From Thioclava arctica (GTDB lineage Bacteria; Pseudomonadota; Alphaproteobacteria; Rhodobacterales; Rhodobacteraceae): DNA of 64,000 nt. Both the position numbers and the translations under genes were made by a program. Under the pieces are notes generated by a model that had not been told where the DNA came from, searched no databases, and saw only the letters and a list, made by a program, of their open reading frames with translations. The stretch is taken from NCBI RefSeq assembly GCF_040892615.1, contig NZ_JBFRYC010000012.1, positions 40,931 through 104,930 of the forward strand, written 5' to 3'. Position 1 is the stretch's first letter, and every line of letters begins with the position of its first letter. Positions 16,841 to 25,928 of the stretch are shown here, in pieces.

Positions 16841-16873
16841 CCTCCCCCGCGACCGTTCGGATCTCGGGGGAGG
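16841..16873 (-). terminator. terminator-like hairpin after gnd
   Basis: CCTCCCCCG and CGGGGGAGG form a 9-bp stem around a 15-base loop, 15 bases past the gnd stop codon. No long T run follows on the minus strand. Confidence 0.6.
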
Positions 16874-16887
16874 TAAGACGGGCGGGC

Positions 16888-18297
16888 TTACATCGCCCAG
16901 GGGCCGTGGAAATCCGTGCCATCGCGATCCGTCCGCTCGAAGCCGTGCGCGCCGAAGAAATCGCGCTGACCCTGGATCATGTTGGCGGTGCCGCGTTCGG
17001 TGCGCATCGTGTCGAAATAGCTCAGCGCCATCGACAGGGCCGGAACGGCGAGGCCATAAGTGGCTGCAACGCTTACCATCTTGCGCAGCGCCGCGTGATG
17101 GGTCTTGAGCAGGGCCGCGAAATAGGGCGCGTACATCAGGTTGCGCTCGGGCGCTTCGGTCAGCGCGCGTGCCATATCATCGAGCATCGCAGAGCGGATT
17201 ATGCAGCCGTCACGCCAGATCAGTGCGATCTCGGGCAGTGGCAGATCCCAGTCGAAGGGCGCATTGGCCGAACGCAGCATTTCGAACCCCTGCGCATAGC
17301 ACAGGATCTTGCCCGCGATCAGTGCGTGCTCCGGGTCATCGGCGCTCAGCGTGCCCTCGGGCAACGCTTCGGGGGCGGACCCGAAAAGATCCTGCCCCTG
17401 CTTGCGCGCCTCTAGCCGAGCCGACAGGTTGCGCGCCATTACGGCGGCCTCGATCACCGGAACGGGGGCGGCGAGATGCTGCGCCTCGATCACGGTCCAG
17501 CGTCCGGTGCCCTTCTGGCCCGCGCGGTCAAGGATGATGTCGAGCATCGGCTTGCCGCTCTCGGGATCGGCGGTGCGGGCGACCTTGCCGGAGATCTCGA
17601 TCAGGTAGGATTTCAGGGGGCCCTCATCCCACTTGGCAAAGGCGTCGCCGCAATCCTGTGCGCTCATCTTCATCCCGTCGCGCATCACGCCATAGATCTC
17701 GGCGATCATCTCCATGTCGGCATATTCGATGCCGTTATGCACGGCTTTCACGAAATGACCGGAGCCGCCCTTGCCCATGAAGCCCGCGCAAGGGGTGCCG
17801 TCGAACTTGGCCGCGATCGCAGTGAGGACGGGCGCCACGCGGTCCCAGTCCTGCTGTTCGCCCCCGCCCATGATCGCGGGTCCGTTGCGCGCGCCTTCCT
17901 CACCGCCCGAGACGCCAATTCCGAGAAAGCGCGGGCCGGCCTTGGCGGCCTCTGCCGCGCGGCGGTCGGTGTCGTGGAAATTCGCGTTGCCTGCATCAAT
18001 GATCAGATCATCGGGATCAAGATAGTCCCGAAGCGCCGCGATCTGCTGGTCCACGGGATCGCCCGCAGGCACCATCAGGATGATCGCGCGTGGCTTGGCG
18101 ATGGCGTGCACCAGCGCTTCAATCGTCTCGCAGGGCGTGATTTTCGAAGCGAGCCCGCCCGCATTTTCGTGGAAGGTCTTCGTCACGCTCGTGGTGCGGT
18201 TGAAGACCGCGATGTCAAAGCCCTTTTCGGCGATGTTAAGCGCGAGCATTGCGCCCATGGTGCCAAGGCCGATCAGGCCGATTTGCGAGTGTGACAC
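16888..18297 (-). CDS. gnd: 6-phosphogluconate dehydrogenase, decarboxylating
   Basis: Oxidative decarboxylation of 6-phosphogluconate to ribulose 5-phosphate with NADP in the pentose phosphate pathway. 469 residues, the standard length. Motifs: dinucleotide fold IGLIGLGTMGAMLALN, signature GIGVSGGEEGARNGPAIM, catalytic KAVHNGIEYADMEMIAE and the C-terminal DRAGQKGTGRW. I choose GTG at 18297 (VSHSQIGLIGLG) because GGAGA lies 8 bases upstream; an in-frame TTG at 18312 has none. It stands alone on the minus strand between the mobile island and IS debris, so it probably marks old chromosomal sequence. Confidence 0.95.
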   Translation of the reverse strand: MSHSQIGLIGLGTMGAMLALNIAEKGFDIAVFNRTTSVTKTFHENAGGLASKITPCETIEALVHAIAKPRAIILMVPAGDPVDQQIAALRDYLDPDDLIIDAGNANFHDTDRRAAEAAKAGPRFLGIGVSGGEEGARNGPAIMGGGEQQDWDRVAPVLTAIAAKFDGTPCAGFMGKGGSGHFVKAVHNGIEYADMEMIAEIYGVMRDGMKMSAQDCGDAFAKWDEGPLKSYLIEISGKVARTADPESGKPMLDIILDRAGQKGTGRWTVIEAQHLAAPVPVIEAAVMARNLSARLEARKQGQDLFGSAPEALPEGTLSADDPEHALIAGKILCYAQGFEMLRSANAPFDWDLPLPEIALIWRDGCIIRSAMLDDMARALTEAPERNLMYAPYFAALLKTHHAALRKMVSVAATYGLAVPALSMALSYFDTMRTERGTANMIQGQRDFFGAHGFERTDRDGTDFHGPWAM

Positions 18298-18716
18298 GAG
18301 GTTTGTCTCCAAAAATAGTTGCGCAGGCGATAGCCCGCCCTTTGGGTCTTATGGGCCGGACGAAAGCCACGGACCGGCGTGAAGCTGCGAATGCGTGGGC
18401 CGTTGCAATACTGTGCGGCCGTGGGTTGAGAGCAGGATGTGGTGTTTTCCTGCGGCTTCAGTGAAACTGTTTGGCCACAAAGTCGATCTCCTTGGCAACC
18501 CCGATCCAGCAGTTCGAGAACTGTCCTTTACAGATGATGCGCCGGGCATCGATGTCAGCGAGGGTAATTTTAGCTCCGGCCAGGCTGACGGCTATTGGCA
18601 TGTGATGGCTCAAACGCTGACAGATCGGCGTCATCTCAAACGTCGCAAGCTGGTGCAACATAAGGGGCATCGTCAAGTTGTTGCCTTATGCTGAGAAATT
18701 GGCGATTTGCGTCAGC
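18298..18716. other. stretch without a firm gene between gnd and IS debris
   Basis: A minus-strand frame of 72 codons (18458-18676) and an overlapping plus-strand frame (18395-18694) are both open, but neither resembles a family I know. The gnd promoter must lie in the left part. This may be decayed transposon sequence. Confidence 0.3.
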
Positions 18717-19030
18717 TCATGCGGCGAGTTCACCCGCGTATTTGTCCCACTGACGAAATGCATCAGCTCGGTTCTGGCGGAAGGTTGTTGCGTTCATCTT
18801 ATGACGGCGGGGGCGGAACAGGTTCGCGGTTTCCTCATGGATAGCCAGGAACCTCTGGGCTTGGCGCGAGGATTTGAACCGGCCCTGTATCTTCTCCCGT
18901 TTTCGCGTCGGCCTGTGTGATCCTTCAACGCGATTATTCAGCCCCTTGTGCACTCGGTGGTCCAGCTCCAACCCAAGCTTGCGTAAGGCCGCGCCGTAGC
19001 TGCGCAACTTGTCTGTAATGATGATACGCG
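18717..19030 (-). pseudogene. IS6 family transposase, C-terminal fragment
   Basis: The frame reads IITDKLRSYGAALRKLGLEL, then LNNRVEGSHRPTRKREK and LAIHEETANLFRPRRHKMNA, the end of an IS6/IS26-type DDE transposase, including the last catalytic glutamate region (NRVEGSHRP). The N-terminal DNA-binding and first two catalytic positions are missing; the match begins abruptly near 19030, where a different coding fragment on the other strand starts. No terminal repeat was recognised at either side. Confidence 0.75.
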
Positions 19031-19305
19031 GTATTGGTAAACACGGCGACGCCGCGACGACCCGTGCGAACAACAAGTCGCCATGGGACACGATGCATCC
19101 TGGTCGCAAATGGGCCGAAGGAAATCCAGAGGCCAAATACGCTGACGATATTCGCACGGATGTTGCTGAGCATTTTCGAACCAAACCTATGTTTAGAACA
19201 ACAGAAGATGTATTTCGCGCTTTTGCGGAAGGCATACGACAAGCTGATCGTCTCGATCCTGACGACGAGACCAAAATGGAAGACGAAGCGGATGAGATCA
19301 GCTGA
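19024..19305 (+). pseudogene. probable Eco29kI-type restriction endonuclease, C-terminal remnant
   Basis: The frame runs IRGIGKHGDAATTRANNKSP, then WDTMHPGRKWAEG and HFRTKPMFRTTEDVFRAF to a stop. The combination G.g.h....r...SxWDtLHPGRxWA is, as I remember it, typical of the Eco29kI family of GIY-YIG restriction enzymes. The N-terminal part is gone, replaced at about 19024-19030 by the IS6 fragment. No methyltransferase partner remains nearby. The family assignment is tentative; that it is a truncated gene is more certain. Confidence 0.45.
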
Positions 19306-19350
19306 TTATTCGCGCAATCTTTACATAAGACGGATTACAGGATTATTGTA

Positions 19351-20929
19351 TGTAAGCGCAAAGTTAGAATGTCTCACATCTGCAAAGTAGAAGTGTCACA
19401 CTTCCCTGTCGATCAAGCAGGATTGGAGTGTGGCCGTGGGATTGATCATCATGAGCGAACGCGAGCTGAACCGCATTGAAGTACTGAGCCAACTGACACG
19501 CGGTGCGATGACGGCCGTAACAGCTGCCAACGTGCTGGGCCTGAGCCGACGACAGGTCCACAGGCTGCTGAAGGATTTTCTAATTGGAGGTCCTGGTGCC
19601 ATCCGGCACAAGGCGCGTGGCCGAAGATCCAACAACCGGATCGATCCTGCGATACGCGACTTCGCCGTCCTGTTGGTGCGTGAGCATTACATCGATTTCG
19701 GGCCTACGTTTGCCGCCGAGAAGCTCGCGGAAGATCATGGTTTGAAGGTCTCGCGTGAGACACTGCGCAAATGGATGCAGGACGCCGGGATCTGGCTGTC
19801 ACGCAAGCAGCGCCGCACGTTCCATCAGCCCAGATTGCGTCGTGAATGCCTGGGCGAGTTGATCCAGATCGACGGCTCTGATCATCATTGGTTCGAGGAT
19901 CGCGGTCCGGCCTGCACCCTGTTGGTGTTCATTGACGATGCGACGAGCACGCTGATGCAACTGCGGTTGGTGCCCTCTGAGAGTACGTTCAGTTATTTTG
20001 AAGCGCTGGACTTGTATCTGACAACGCATGGCAAGCCGGTTGCGTTCTATTCCGACAAGCACTCCGTGTTCCGTGTGGCCCAGCAAGGGGCCAAAACCGG
20101 TCACGGGATGACCCAGTTCGGGCGTGCCATGACTGAGCTGAACATCGAGATTCTGTTTGCCAACAGCTCTCAAGCCAAAGGGCGTGTCGAAAGGTCAAAC
20201 CGCACGCTGCAGGACCGGTTGGTCAAGGAGCTCCGGCTGGCTGGGATCTCGGACATGGAGGCTGCGAATGCCTTTCTGCCTGTCTTCATGGAACGCCATA
20301 ACGCCAAGTTTGCAAGGGTTCCGCGCCGTCCTGACAATCTGCACAGGCCCATGAACATCGAGCCGGACCGGTTGCGCGATGTCTTTTGCCTGCGCGATGA
20401 ACGCTACGTCGGCGCGCAACTGACGTTCTCCTTCGAGCGGCAGCGGATCATCCTGGCGCAGAACGAGATTACGCGGGGCCTTGTGGGCAAATACGTCGAC
20501 AGCTACGCCTTTCCGGATGGCCGGCTGGAGTTTCGCTGGCAGGGTATCTCACTGCCCTACTCTATCTTCGACAAGGACCAGCGCGTCACGCATGCGGCGA
20601 TCACCGAGAACAAGCATCTCAGCGCGGTGCTGGAGCATATCAAGGCCGAACAGGACAAGGCACCCCCGAAGCCGCGCCGGGCTGGCAAGCAGGCGACGGT
20701 CTATGTTCCGAACGGCCGACGCAATGCCGAAGGCTGGAATTCAAAGCTCGCGCGAAGGGCAAAGCAGAAAGCTGAAGCTGCCGCGCCACATCCCGCCGAA
20801 TGACCCAAACAGCATGGCTGTTCAGGGCTGCGATAGATGAGGTCTCCGCCCTGCCCAGCCATGCTGCGACACTGCATTTGAGACATTTCTACTTTGCACA
20901 CCGAGGGACATTTCAACTTGGTTGCAACA
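19351..20929 (+). mobile_element. complete ISNCY-type insertion sequence with 5-bp target duplication
   Basis: The ends are TGT...ACA. Imperfect inverted repeats about 50 bp long include AAGTT(A/G)(G/A)AATGTC and TGCAAAGTAGAA near both ends (left 19351-19400, right 20880-20929). TTGTA at 19346-19350 is repeated directly after the right end at 20930-20934, a 5-bp target-site duplication. Length is 1,579 bp with one transposase gene. Clean ends and duplication suggest recent transposition. Confidence 0.85.
19430..20803 (+). CDS. ISNCY family transposase
   Basis: About 450 residues, DDE type. An N-terminal HTH reads AANVLGLSRRQVHRLLKDF. The catalytic core shows LIQIDGSDHHWFEDRG (first Asp), VAFYSDKHSVFRV (second Asp) and ANSSQAKGRVERSNRTLQDR (Glu). 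The start is unclear: GTG at 19430 or 19436, or ATG at 19451 (MSERELNRIEVLSQLT). The tail is basic and proline-rich, as in relatives. No frameshift or internal stop is seen, so the element may be active. Confidence 0.88.
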   Translation: MAVGLIIMSERELNRIEVLSQLTRGAMTAVTAANVLGLSRRQVHRLLKDFLIGGPGAIRHKARGRRSNNRIDPAIRDFAVLLVREHYIDFGPTFAAEKLAEDHGLKVSRETLRKWMQDAGIWLSRKQRRTFHQPRLRRECLGELIQIDGSDHHWFEDRGPACTLLVFIDDATSTLMQLRLVPSESTFSYFEALDLYLTTHGKPVAFYSDKHSVFRVAQQGAKTGHGMTQFGRAMTELNIEILFANSSQAKGRVERSNRTLQDRLVKELRLAGISDMEAANAFLPVFMERHNAKFARVPRRPDNLHRPMNIEPDRLRDVFCLRDERYVGAQLTFSFERQRIILAQNEITRGLVGKYVDSYAFPDGRLEFRWQGISLPYSIFDKDQRVTHAAITENKHLSAVLEHIKAEQDKAPPKPRRAGKQATVYVPNGRRNAEGWNSKLARRAKQKAEAAAPHPAE

Positions 20930-20934
20930 TTGTA

Positions 20935-21322
20935 TATGATTAAAGCGTGCTCCAAACTGGGCCTCGAAATTTTCGCTAAATTATTGTTAATAAAAGAAAA
21001 ATGAAAGTTGGCGCATATAAGGCAACACCTGCGCGAGCGATGCGCGATTGACGGTATATCGGGAATCTTCATTCCCTTCCGCGATGAGAGCCTACACGCA
21101 AATTAGTGAAAATGGAGATCAAGAGAAGGGTCACCATGAGGGGGTCACGGCTTTCAAAATTGATCAGAAATCCATTGGCCCCAATCGTAAACATCGCGAC
21201 GCTGCACAAGAGATACGTTTGCAACTGCTGGAACGTATCGCGCACAGACAGGTCTGCCCCCTCCCCGCGTATTATTACGTTGCGGGCAGGCGGGCAGACC
21301 AGCTAGCCGCATGCCTGCGACT
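20935..21322. other. intergenic stretch downstream of the oxidoreductase gene
   Basis: AT-rich at the left (20935-21005), with no supported gene. The right end holds the hairpin described at 21251-21300. The open frames crossing it lack ribosome sites and family resemblance. Confidence 0.4.
21251..21300 (-). terminator. large stem-loop after the Gfo/Idh/MocA gene
   Basis: GGTCTGCCC (21251-21259) pairs perfectly with GGGCAGACC (21292-21300), and an inner stem CCCGC / GCGGG (21264-21268, 21282-21286) can form inside. It lies 22 bases beyond the stop of the minus-strand gene at 21323 and probably ends that transcript. Confidence 0.6.
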
Positions 21323-22453
21323 TTACTCAGCCGGAACGACGGCGGGTGTGGTTAACCAAGGGTGGGACGCAAAGCTGACGGCTTGTCCGGTTACGATCGA
21401 TTCTTGCACCGCCTGCCCGATCGCTACGGCCGCCCAACCGTCCGCCAGACCCACTTCTGGCGCATCACGCTCACCGCGTACCAATGCCAAAAATCCTTCG
21501 TGCTGATGGAAGGTCGAGCCGTTATGATCGCCCGCTGCCAGCAACTCGGGTGGCACGGGCAGTTCGCGCTCAATCGGGCCGCTGGGATTGCGCGGCGAGA
21601 TCACCAGCTTGGGCACCGGTGGTGCGCCCAGATGGTCGGGCCAGAACCGGGTCGGTCCGGGTACCAGTGCCTCGATCTTGCCCTTAGGCCCGACTGCGCA
21701 AACCTCTTCCTGATAGCGCGAGCCCTCGGCATACATGCACAGCTCCAGCATCGCGCGCGCGCCATTGGCGAACTCCAAAATCGCATAGCCCGCGTCCAGA
21801 ATGTCGGGCACGCCCTCTTCGTTGATATGGTTGCGCGAGGGCGGGGCCGAGGCCATGACCCGCACCGGCTCGGACCCAATAGCCAGCCGCATCAGGTCGA
21901 AGAAATGACAGCATTTCTCAACAAAAGTGCCGCCCGTGTAGCGGTTGAAGCGATTCCAGTTGCCAACTTTGAACAAGAAGGGAAAGCGGTGCTCGCGGAT
22001 GGTGAGCATGTTCAGTCCGCCAGTAGCCTCTTGCACCTGTTCTAAAAACGCGGCGATGGGGGGCATGTAGCGGTATTCCATCGCAACCCATACCGGCGCG
22101 GGGTAGCTGTCGTGGAACGCCATCAGGCGCGCAGTTTGATCGGGAGCCGTGAAAAGCGGCTTTTCCACCAGTACCGGCAGGGGCCGCGTCGTGGCGATCT
22201 CTTCGAGCTGCTCGAGATGGCGGAAATTCGGGCTGGTGATCACCAAACAATCGAGCGCCTCATGGGCCAGCGCCTCGGCGATCGAGCCCACCAGCTTGGC
22301 CGTGGGCGCAAAGTGCAGCGCTTGCGCGGCCATCTCGGCATCGGGCTCAAAAATCACCGTCACCTCTGCCCCGTCGAGCAGCGCGATGTTGCGCAGATGC
22401 TCCTGCCCCATCATCCCGCAACCGATCATCCCGTAGCGTATCTTTTCGCTCAT
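21323..22453 (-). CDS. Gfo/Idh/MocA family oxidoreductase
   Basis: 376 residues from ATG 22453 (MSEKIRYGMIGCGMMGQEHL), with GAGGAGGA upstream. The Rossmann motif GMIGCGMMG, the EKP motif in LVEKPLFTAPDQ and the GGTFVEKCCHFFDLMRLAIG stretch, with the usual catalytic-region histidine, mark an NAD(P)-dependent sugar or cyclitol dehydrogenase-like enzyme. It follows the GntR regulator by 23 bp on the minus strand, so the two are an operon, divergent from the monooxygenase operon. It probably oxidises a polyol, sugar or related intermediate of that pathway; the substrate is unknown. Confidence 0.85.
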   Translation of the reverse strand: MSEKIRYGMIGCGMMGQEHLRNIALLDGAEVTVIFEPDAEMAAQALHFAPTAKLVGSIAEALAHEALDCLVITSPNFRHLEQLEEIATTRPLPVLVEKPLFTAPDQTARLMAFHDSYPAPVWVAMEYRYMPPIAAFLEQVQEATGGLNMLTIREHRFPFLFKVGNWNRFNRYTGGTFVEKCCHFFDLMRLAIGSEPVRVMASAPPSRNHINEEGVPDILDAGYAILEFANGARAMLELCMYAEGSRYQEEVCAVGPKGKIEALVPGPTRFWPDHLGAPPVPKLVISPRNPSGPIERELPVPPELLAAGDHNGSTFHQHEGFLALVRGERDAPEVGLADGWAAVAIGQAVQESIVTGQAVSFASHPWLTTPAVVPAE

Positions 22454-22476
22454 AGGGTTTGTCCTCCTCTTTCGTC

Positions 22477-23193
22477 TCATCTCATGCGTTGAACGTAATG
22501 CGCGCGGCTGGTGTCGAACCAAGTGCGCGAAAATTCGATCGAATCTGCCGTATCAGCCCAGCTTAAGCGCTCGATATAACCAGCGGTGTCGCCGGGTTTG
22601 CAGGCAAGCGCGGGTGGGCCCCAGTCGGGCAGCGGAGCAAAGCTCACCCGGTCCTCGGCACGGGTGATCCAGAAATTGAGCGCGCGCTTGTAGTATTCAT
22701 AAAGCGAATCCTCGAGGCCATCTGCAGCAACCTCGCCCATCGATCCATCAAGCCAGATCTCTTCCAGCGCGATCGGCGTCTCATCCAGCAGGCGCAAGCG
22801 GCGGATGCGGCTGGCGCGCGGCGCGGTGCCGAATGCGGGGAGATCATCGGGCTTGTCGAGCACATCGATCGACAGGACGCGCGCATTGGGAAACCCACCA
22901 CCTTCCAGCAGCTCGATGCGGAACATCGAATAGAAATGGCTTCGCAGGTTTTGCGTGCGGATGTAGTTCCCCGAGCCCTGTACCCGCTCAAGCAAGCCCT
23001 TCTCTTCAAGATCTTCGAGCGCGCGGCGCAAGGTGCCCACCGCGATTCCGATATCGGCGGCCATGACGCGCTCGGGGGGCAGCCGTTCGCCATCAGGCAA
23101 TCGGCCCGCTGCGATGTCACGAATCAGCATTTCGGAAATCTGCTGATAAATCGGCAGTCCGGTGCGCGCCTGCGGCTGATTTGCCTGTGTCAT
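22477..23193 (-). CDS. GntR family (HutC/UTRA) transcriptional regulator
   Basis: 238 residues. The N-terminal winged HTH reads PIYQQISEMLIRDIAAGRL...RLPPERVMAADIGIAVGTLR and LLERVQGSGNYIRT, and the C-terminal UTRA effector domain includes IRRLRLLDETPIALEEIWLD and YIERLSWADT. GGAGCG precedes the ATG. It is divergent from the monooxygenase operon, with a TTGATA / TATCAA repeat between the two starts, so it probably represses both directions until a catabolic ligand binds. Confidence 0.9.
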   Translation of the reverse strand: MTQANQPQARTGLPIYQQISEMLIRDIAAGRLPDGERLPPERVMAADIGIAVGTLRRALEDLEEKGLLERVQGSGNYIRTQNLRSHFYSMFRIELLEGGGFPNARVLSIDVLDKPDDLPAFGTAPRASRIRRLRLLDETPIALEEIWLDGSMGEVAADGLEDSLYEYYKRALNFWITRAEDRVSFAPLPDWGPPALACKPGDTAGYIERLSWADTADSIEFSRTWFDTSRAHYVQRMR

Positions 23194-23209
23194 TTGGTCG
23201 CTCCGAAAA

Positions 23210-23234
23210 TTGATACAGTATTGATCTATATCAA
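23210..23234. promoter_or_regulatory. candidate GntR operator
   Basis: TTGATA (23210-23215) and TATCAA (23229-23234) form an inverted repeat with a 13-base gap, and TTGATC at 23221 adds a direct half-site. The site lies in the 90-bp region between the divergent regulator and monooxygenase genes. Confidence 0.5.
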
Positions 23235-23283
23235 GGCGGCTGCTAAGTGAAGGGAAATCGCACGGATTCTCTGGGAGGAATTG

Positions 23284-24438
23284 ATGACTGTTGTGCCGGT
23301 AAAATCAGCCAATCTGGATGCAGCCGAGGTATCGTGGTTCGCGGCGCTGTGCTCGGATGATTACCGCTACTTAGGCCAGCCCGAGGGGGATCTGCGTTCG
23401 AACTGGGCGCATTGCTCTGATATCGTTCGCGAGGCCGAGCGGCAGGGGTTTCGCAACATCCTGTGCCCCTCCTCCTATCAGGTCGGGCAAGACACGCTGA
23501 GCTTTGTGGCCGGAGCCAGCCAAGTTACCAACCGGATGAATTTCCTTGCCGCCGTGCGCTGTGGCGAGATGCAGCCGATCATGCTGGCGCGCACGATTGC
23601 GACGCTTGATCACATGCTGGAAGGTCGACTGACGGTGAACATCATCTCGTCGGATTTTCCGGGTCAAAAGGAAGACAGCGCCTATCGCTACCAGCGCTCG
23701 CGCGAGGTGGTCGAAATTCTCAAACAGGCCTGGACCCGCGATGAGATCAATTTCAAGGGTGAGATCTACGACTTCAAAGGGCTAAGCACCGATCCGGTGA
23801 AACCCTATCAAACCGGCGGCCCGCTGTTGTATTTCGGCGGCTATTCGCCCGCTGCGGTCGAGCTTTGCGCCGAGCATTGTGATGTTTACCTGATGTGGCC
23901 CGAGACCAAAGAAGAATTGGCAGGCCGCATGAAAGTGGTCAACGAGGCCGCCGAACGTCACGGGCGGGTTCTTGATTACGGGCTGCGGGCGCATGTGATC
24001 GTGCGCGACACCGAGGCCGAGGCCAAGGAATACGCGCAAGAACTGGTATCCAAGCTGGATGACGAAGAAGGGCGCAAAATCCGCGAGCGCGCGCTGGATG
24101 CTGGGTCGTTGGGCGTGTCCAAACAGGCGCGCAACCGCGAGTTGGCCGATGAGAGCGGCTATGTCGAGCCCAACCTGTGGACCGGCGTGGGCCGGGCACG
24201 CTCGGGCTGTGGCGCGGCGCTGGTGGGTTCTGCCGATCAAGTGCTGAGCAAACTGGAAGAGTATCGCAAGATGGGCATTCGCGCCTTCATCCTGTCGGGC
24301 TATCCCCATATCGATGAAGCCCGCCATTTCGGTCGCCTCGTGATGCCCCATCTCGATACGGTCTCGCTGCCCGAGGTCTATGGCCGTGTGCCGATGGGGC
24401 CACCCGCCACACCACTGGCCGAAGGGGAGCGCCGCTGA
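23284..24438 (+). CDS. LLM class flavin-dependent monooxygenase (SsuD-like)
   Basis: 384 residues from the ATG at 23284, with GGGAGGAA six bases upstream (an in-frame TTG just before it is less likely). The sequence follows the bacterial luciferase-like TIM barrel: DIVREAERQGFRNILCPSSY, LAAVRCGEMQPIMLARTIAT, DHMLEGRLTVNIISSDFPGQ and GGPLLYFGGYSPAAVELC, as in alkanesulfonate monooxygenase. Such enzymes use reduced FMN from a separate reductase, which is encoded two genes downstream. It probably cleaves a C-S, C-N or ring bond of the compound brought in by the TRAP transporter. Confidence 0.88.
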   Translation: MTVVPVKSANLDAAEVSWFAALCSDDYRYLGQPEGDLRSNWAHCSDIVREAERQGFRNILCPSSYQVGQDTLSFVAGASQVTNRMNFLAAVRCGEMQPIMLARTIATLDHMLEGRLTVNIISSDFPGQKEDSAYRYQRSREVVEILKQAWTRDEINFKGEIYDFKGLSTDPVKPYQTGGPLLYFGGYSPAAVELCAEHCDVYLMWPETKEELAGRMKVVNEAAERHGRVLDYGLRAHVIVRDTEAEAKEYAQELVSKLDDEEGRKIRERALDAGSLGVSKQARNRELADESGYVEPNLWTGVGRARSGCGAALVGSADQVLSKLEEYRKMGIRAFILSGYPHIDEARHFGRLVMPHLDTVSLPEVYGRVPMGPPATPLAEGERR

Positions 24439-25328
24439 TGGAAAAGATCAAACTCAGTGATGACGTGGCGCTCAGCCGGATCGTCTATGGCATGTGGCGT
24501 CTTGGCGATGATGCTGACACCTCGCCCACCCATGTGCGCGCCAAGATCGACGCTTGCCTTAACCAAGGCATCACCACCTTTGACCACGCCGATATCTATG
24601 GTGATTACGGGGCCGAGGGGATTTTCGGCGCGGCTTTGCGCGCGGATCCCGCCCTGCGCGACCAAATCGAAATCGTCACAAAATGCGATATCGTGGCCCC
24701 GATCGGACGCTATGCGGATCGCCCTGTGAAACATTACGACACCTCGCGCGCCCACATCATGGCGTCGGTCGAAACCTCGCTGCGTGAACTCGCCACCGAC
24801 CGGATTGATCTGCTGCTGATCCACCGCCCCGATCCGTTCATGGACCATCATGAGACCGGCGCCGCGCTGGATGATCTGGTGGCCTCGGGCAAGGTGCGCG
24901 CGGTGGGCGTGTCTAATTTCCGCCCCTGGGATTGTGAATTGCTGCAATCGGGCATGCAAACCCCGCTTGCGACGAACCAGATCGAGATCAGCCTGTCGCG
25001 ACTTTCGCCCTTCACAGATGGCGATCTGGCCTTTCATCAGCGCAAGGGGCAGCCTGTGATGGCCTGGTCGCCGCTGGGTGGCGGCGCGCTGATGTCGGCT
25101 CAGGGCCCTGCGCAAGACGTGCTGGATACGGTCGCTGCCGATCACGGGGTTGATCGCGCCGCCGTCGCCACTGCGTTCTTACTGGCCCACCCGGCCCGAA
25201 TTCTGCCAGTGATGGGCACTAATACCTTGTCGCGGATCACAGCACTGTCGGATGCGCTGAAGGTCAAGCTCGACCGGGAAACGTGGTTTCGCCTGTATGA
25301 AGCGGGTCTTGGTCAGGAGGTTCCGTGA
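24438..25328 (+). CDS. aldo/keto reductase
   Basis: 296 residues; the ATG overlaps the monooxygenase stop (TGATG), so translation is coupled. Features of the family are HADIYGDYGAEGIFG with the catalytic Asp and Tyr, the lysine in EIVTKCDIVAP, the histidine in DLLLIHRPDPFMD, and the NADPH-binding C-terminal part ILPVMGTNTLSRI. It resembles the YdhF branch. It probably reduces or oxidises an aldehyde or ketone released by the monooxygenase. Its stop overlaps the flavin reductase start in the same way. Confidence 0.88.
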   Translation: MEKIKLSDDVALSRIVYGMWRLGDDADTSPTHVRAKIDACLNQGITTFDHADIYGDYGAEGIFGAALRADPALRDQIEIVTKCDIVAPIGRYADRPVKHYDTSRAHIMASVETSLRELATDRIDLLLIHRPDPFMDHHETGAALDDLVASGKVRAVGVSNFRPWDCELLQSGMQTPLATNQIEISLSRLSPFTDGDLAFHQRKGQPVMAWSPLGGGALMSAQGPAQDVLDTVAADHGVDRAAVATAFLLAHPARILPVMGTNTLSRITALSDALKVKLDRETWFRLYEAGLGQEVP

Positions 25329-25846
25329 TGAATGCCGCCCCCGAGTTCCAACCCCGCGCATTTGTGCCTGGCCCCGACAACACCCGACTGCTGCGCGACG
25401 CCTTTGGCCGCTTTGCAACCGGCGTGACGATCGTCACCGCCGCAAGTGAGTCCGGCCCCGTCGCGATCACCGCCAACAGCTTTTCGTCGGTCTCGCTTGA
25501 TCCGCCGCTGGTGATCTGGGCGCCGGACCGGAATTCCCGACGCTTCCCGCATTTCGAGAGCGCCGAGCATTACGCGATCCACGTGCTGGCCGCTGATCAG
25601 GATGCGCTGTGCTTTGCCACCGCCAAAAATGTGCACGCCTTGCTTGAGCACAGCCACCACACCAACGCCCATGGCGTCCCCCTGATCGATGGCTGCCTTG
25701 CGCGGTTCGAGTGTCGCCGGGTTGCCTGCCATGAAGGCGGCGATCATCTGCTGGTGCTGGGCCAGGTCGAGCGCGCAGTTCTGCGCGACGATGGCGATGC
25801 GCTGGCATTTTTCCGCGGACAGGTCCGCAAGATCGACATGAACTGA
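25328..25846 (+). CDS. flavin reductase family protein (FMN reductase partner)
   Basis: 172 residues. The FMN-binding split-barrel signature is RFATGVTIVTAASESGPVAI, then TANSFSSVSLDPPLVIWAPD, and a GDHLLVLGQVERAV stretch near the end, as in HpaC/NtaB-type reductases. It starts within the preceding stop codon (TGATGA). Its position makes it the likely supplier of reduced flavin for the monooxygenase at 23284, giving a two-component system. An 82-bp gap separates it from the transporter genes. Confidence 0.88.
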   Translation: MNAAPEFQPRAFVPGPDNTRLLRDAFGRFATGVTIVTAASESGPVAITANSFSSVSLDPPLVIWAPDRNSRRFPHFESAEHYAIHVLAADQDALCFATAKNVHALLEHSHHTNAHGVPLIDGCLARFECRRVACHEGGDHLLVLGQVERAVLRDDGDALAFFRGQVRKIDMN

Positions 25847-25928
25847 TGTGATAGAGACATGCCCCGCGCGCGCCTGTTGAGGAGGAAACGCAGGCGCGGG
25901 CAATGGGGCCGTGGGAGGAAACGCGCGA

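Noticed and set aside
17476..18294. 272-codon plus-strand frame opposite gnd
   Set aside because: A shadow of the 6-phosphogluconate dehydrogenase gene, whose motifs are complete.
18395..18694. Overlapping open frames on both strands upstream of gnd
   Set aside because: Neither has a good start signal or recognisable domain; probably decayed sequence.
23371..24351. Long minus-strand frames opposite the flavin monooxygenase gene
   Set aside because: They mirror a clear plus-strand enzyme gene, lack ribosome sites and family resemblance, and result from high GC at third codon positions.
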